Below are positions 49,652 through 50,197 of a stretch of 50,197 nt of DNA, one piece after another. Every line of letters starts with the position of its first letter. Position 1 is the first letter of the stretch. This stretch comes from an uncultured Acidobacteriaceae bacterium (GTDB lineage: Bacteria; Acidobacteriota; Terriglobia; Terriglobales; Acidobacteriaceae). The notes below the pieces were generated by a model. The model did not search any database. It was given only the letters and a program-made list of their open reading frames with translations, and was not told where the DNA came from. The position numbers and the translations under genes were made by a program. The DNA lies in contig CAIWFH010000211.1 in assembly GCA_903911925.1 (NCBI GenBank), positions 1 through 50,197 of the forward strand, read 5' to 3'.

Positions 49652-49843
49652 CTGGAGTTAAGCTCCTTTGTCTGGTTGGGTTAAGAACACACCGTTTCAT
49701 CGAATTCCAGGGCGCGCGACGGTCGCGGAAACCCCATCGGGCAGGCTTCTGCCGCCAGAGCCAACCCGGACTTCGCCCATGGCCAACTGGCGCCGGGAGA
49801 TGCCCCGGCAACGAGATGGCTTTGGAAGATCGCCCCAATTATA
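49652..49843 (-). promoter_or_regulatory. Promoter and long leader of the NifU-like/GGGtGRT operon
   Basis: TATAAT on the minus strand (49838-49843) is a perfect -10, though no good -35 is seen. The resulting leader of about 180 nt contains hairpins at 49792-49809 (GCCGGG/CCCGGC) and 49740-49753 (GGCAG/CTGCC). A structured regulatory RNA is possible, but I cannot match it to a known riboswitch. Confidence 0.45.
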
Positions 49844-50197
49844 AATCGGCAAATTTTGGGCGGATGTGACCGCCAATGCAGTCGATTGGACGCCTGCGAC
49901 GGCCAGCTGGCGACGATCAGAGTTGCCGATTTTCTGCCAAAGCAGCCTCCTTCGCCTGTTCTTTTTCAGGTCTGCAGGGCGGGGAGCTGGAAACGGAGAG
50001 TTGCTGGCGAAAGTTACGAATCGGGACTAGTGGGGTGAGCCCGAAGTTCATTTAAGAACAAATGCCGATTCTTCGCTTACCACCCCCAAACTCCACCCCA
50101 CGGACGAAGACCTGTCTGCGGGGACCCCGGAACTGAACAGCGTTTGTGGCCCTGTTCGCTCAGATGGGATGAAAAGGGGCGTACCTTCCTAATACGT
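49844..50197. other. End of window without a supported gene
   Basis: The short frames here have no start signals or recognisable domains. No repeat or RNA gene was identified. Confidence 0.5.

Noticed and set aside
49652..49831. Known riboswitch in the leader of the NifU-like gene
   Set aside because: I compared it from memory with SAM, cobalamin, TPP, glycine and guanidine consensus features and saw no convincing match. Only a generic structured leader can be supported.

Overview
This 50.2 kb GC-rich window looks like the chromosome of an acidobacterium, probably class Terriglobia. The main evidence is an acidobacterial duplicated orphan permease (ADOP) directly behind a PadR regulator. Supporting signs are an S53-type protease homologue fused to Ig-like domains, several copies of a hairpin intergenic repeat, and a cbb3 oxidase locus mixed with bc-complex genes. 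I see no rRNA, tRNA, CRISPR array, phage module or transposase.

Layout. 1-5.4 kb: a mostly non-coding stretch, a small membrane protein, a secreted phosphoesterase, and a minus-strand operon (ArsR regulator, AHSA1/SRPBCC protein, DinB protein, an overlooked 51-aa protein, DUF899 protein). 5.6-13 kb: a Tat-exported GH32 glycosidase, a small outer-membrane barrel, a conserved unknown protein next to a 111-bp inverted-repeat element, PadR plus ADOP, and an NTF2-like secreted protein. 13.1-20.6 kb: a Crp/Fnr regulator with FNR-like cysteines but a CRP-like recognition helix, diverging from a decaheme MtrA/DmsE-type cytochrome, an MtrB-like barrel, a monoheme cytochrome c and a NapC-related inner-membrane multiheme cytochrome. 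Together these form a candidate trans-envelope electron conduit. 20.8-30 kb: a degenerate S53 protease homologue with Ig repeats, an RNB-S1 ribonuclease, an unknown exported protein, an Ap4A/PrpE-like phosphatase and a GH5-like glycosidase, separated by hairpin repeats.

30.3-44 kb is one long respiratory locus: ccoS-like, Rieske, fused cytochrome b, heptaheme cytochrome c, ccoN, ccoO, ccoQ-like, a small membrane protein, a GltD-like Fe-S flavoprotein, a UreH/TauE-like membrane protein, ccoG, a small membrane protein, the ccoI copper ATPase and an Rrf2 regulator. No ccoP is present, so the heptaheme protein may supply electrons to the oxidase. 44.1-49.7 kb (minus strand): a secreted protein, a DUF1801 protein, an MFS aromatic-acid/quinate-type transporter beside a quinate/shikimate dehydrogenase, and a GGGtGRT protein with its NifU-like partner.

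The most interesting picture is regulatory. TGTGA-N6-TCACA palindromes lie between the Crp/Fnr gene and the decaheme gene (two sites), and a third near-match lies upstream of the bc/cbb3 locus. The recognition helix of the regulator carries RETVxR, as CRP does. This suggests that one probable redox-sensing regulator ties an extracellular-type electron conduit to a microaerobic respiratory chain.
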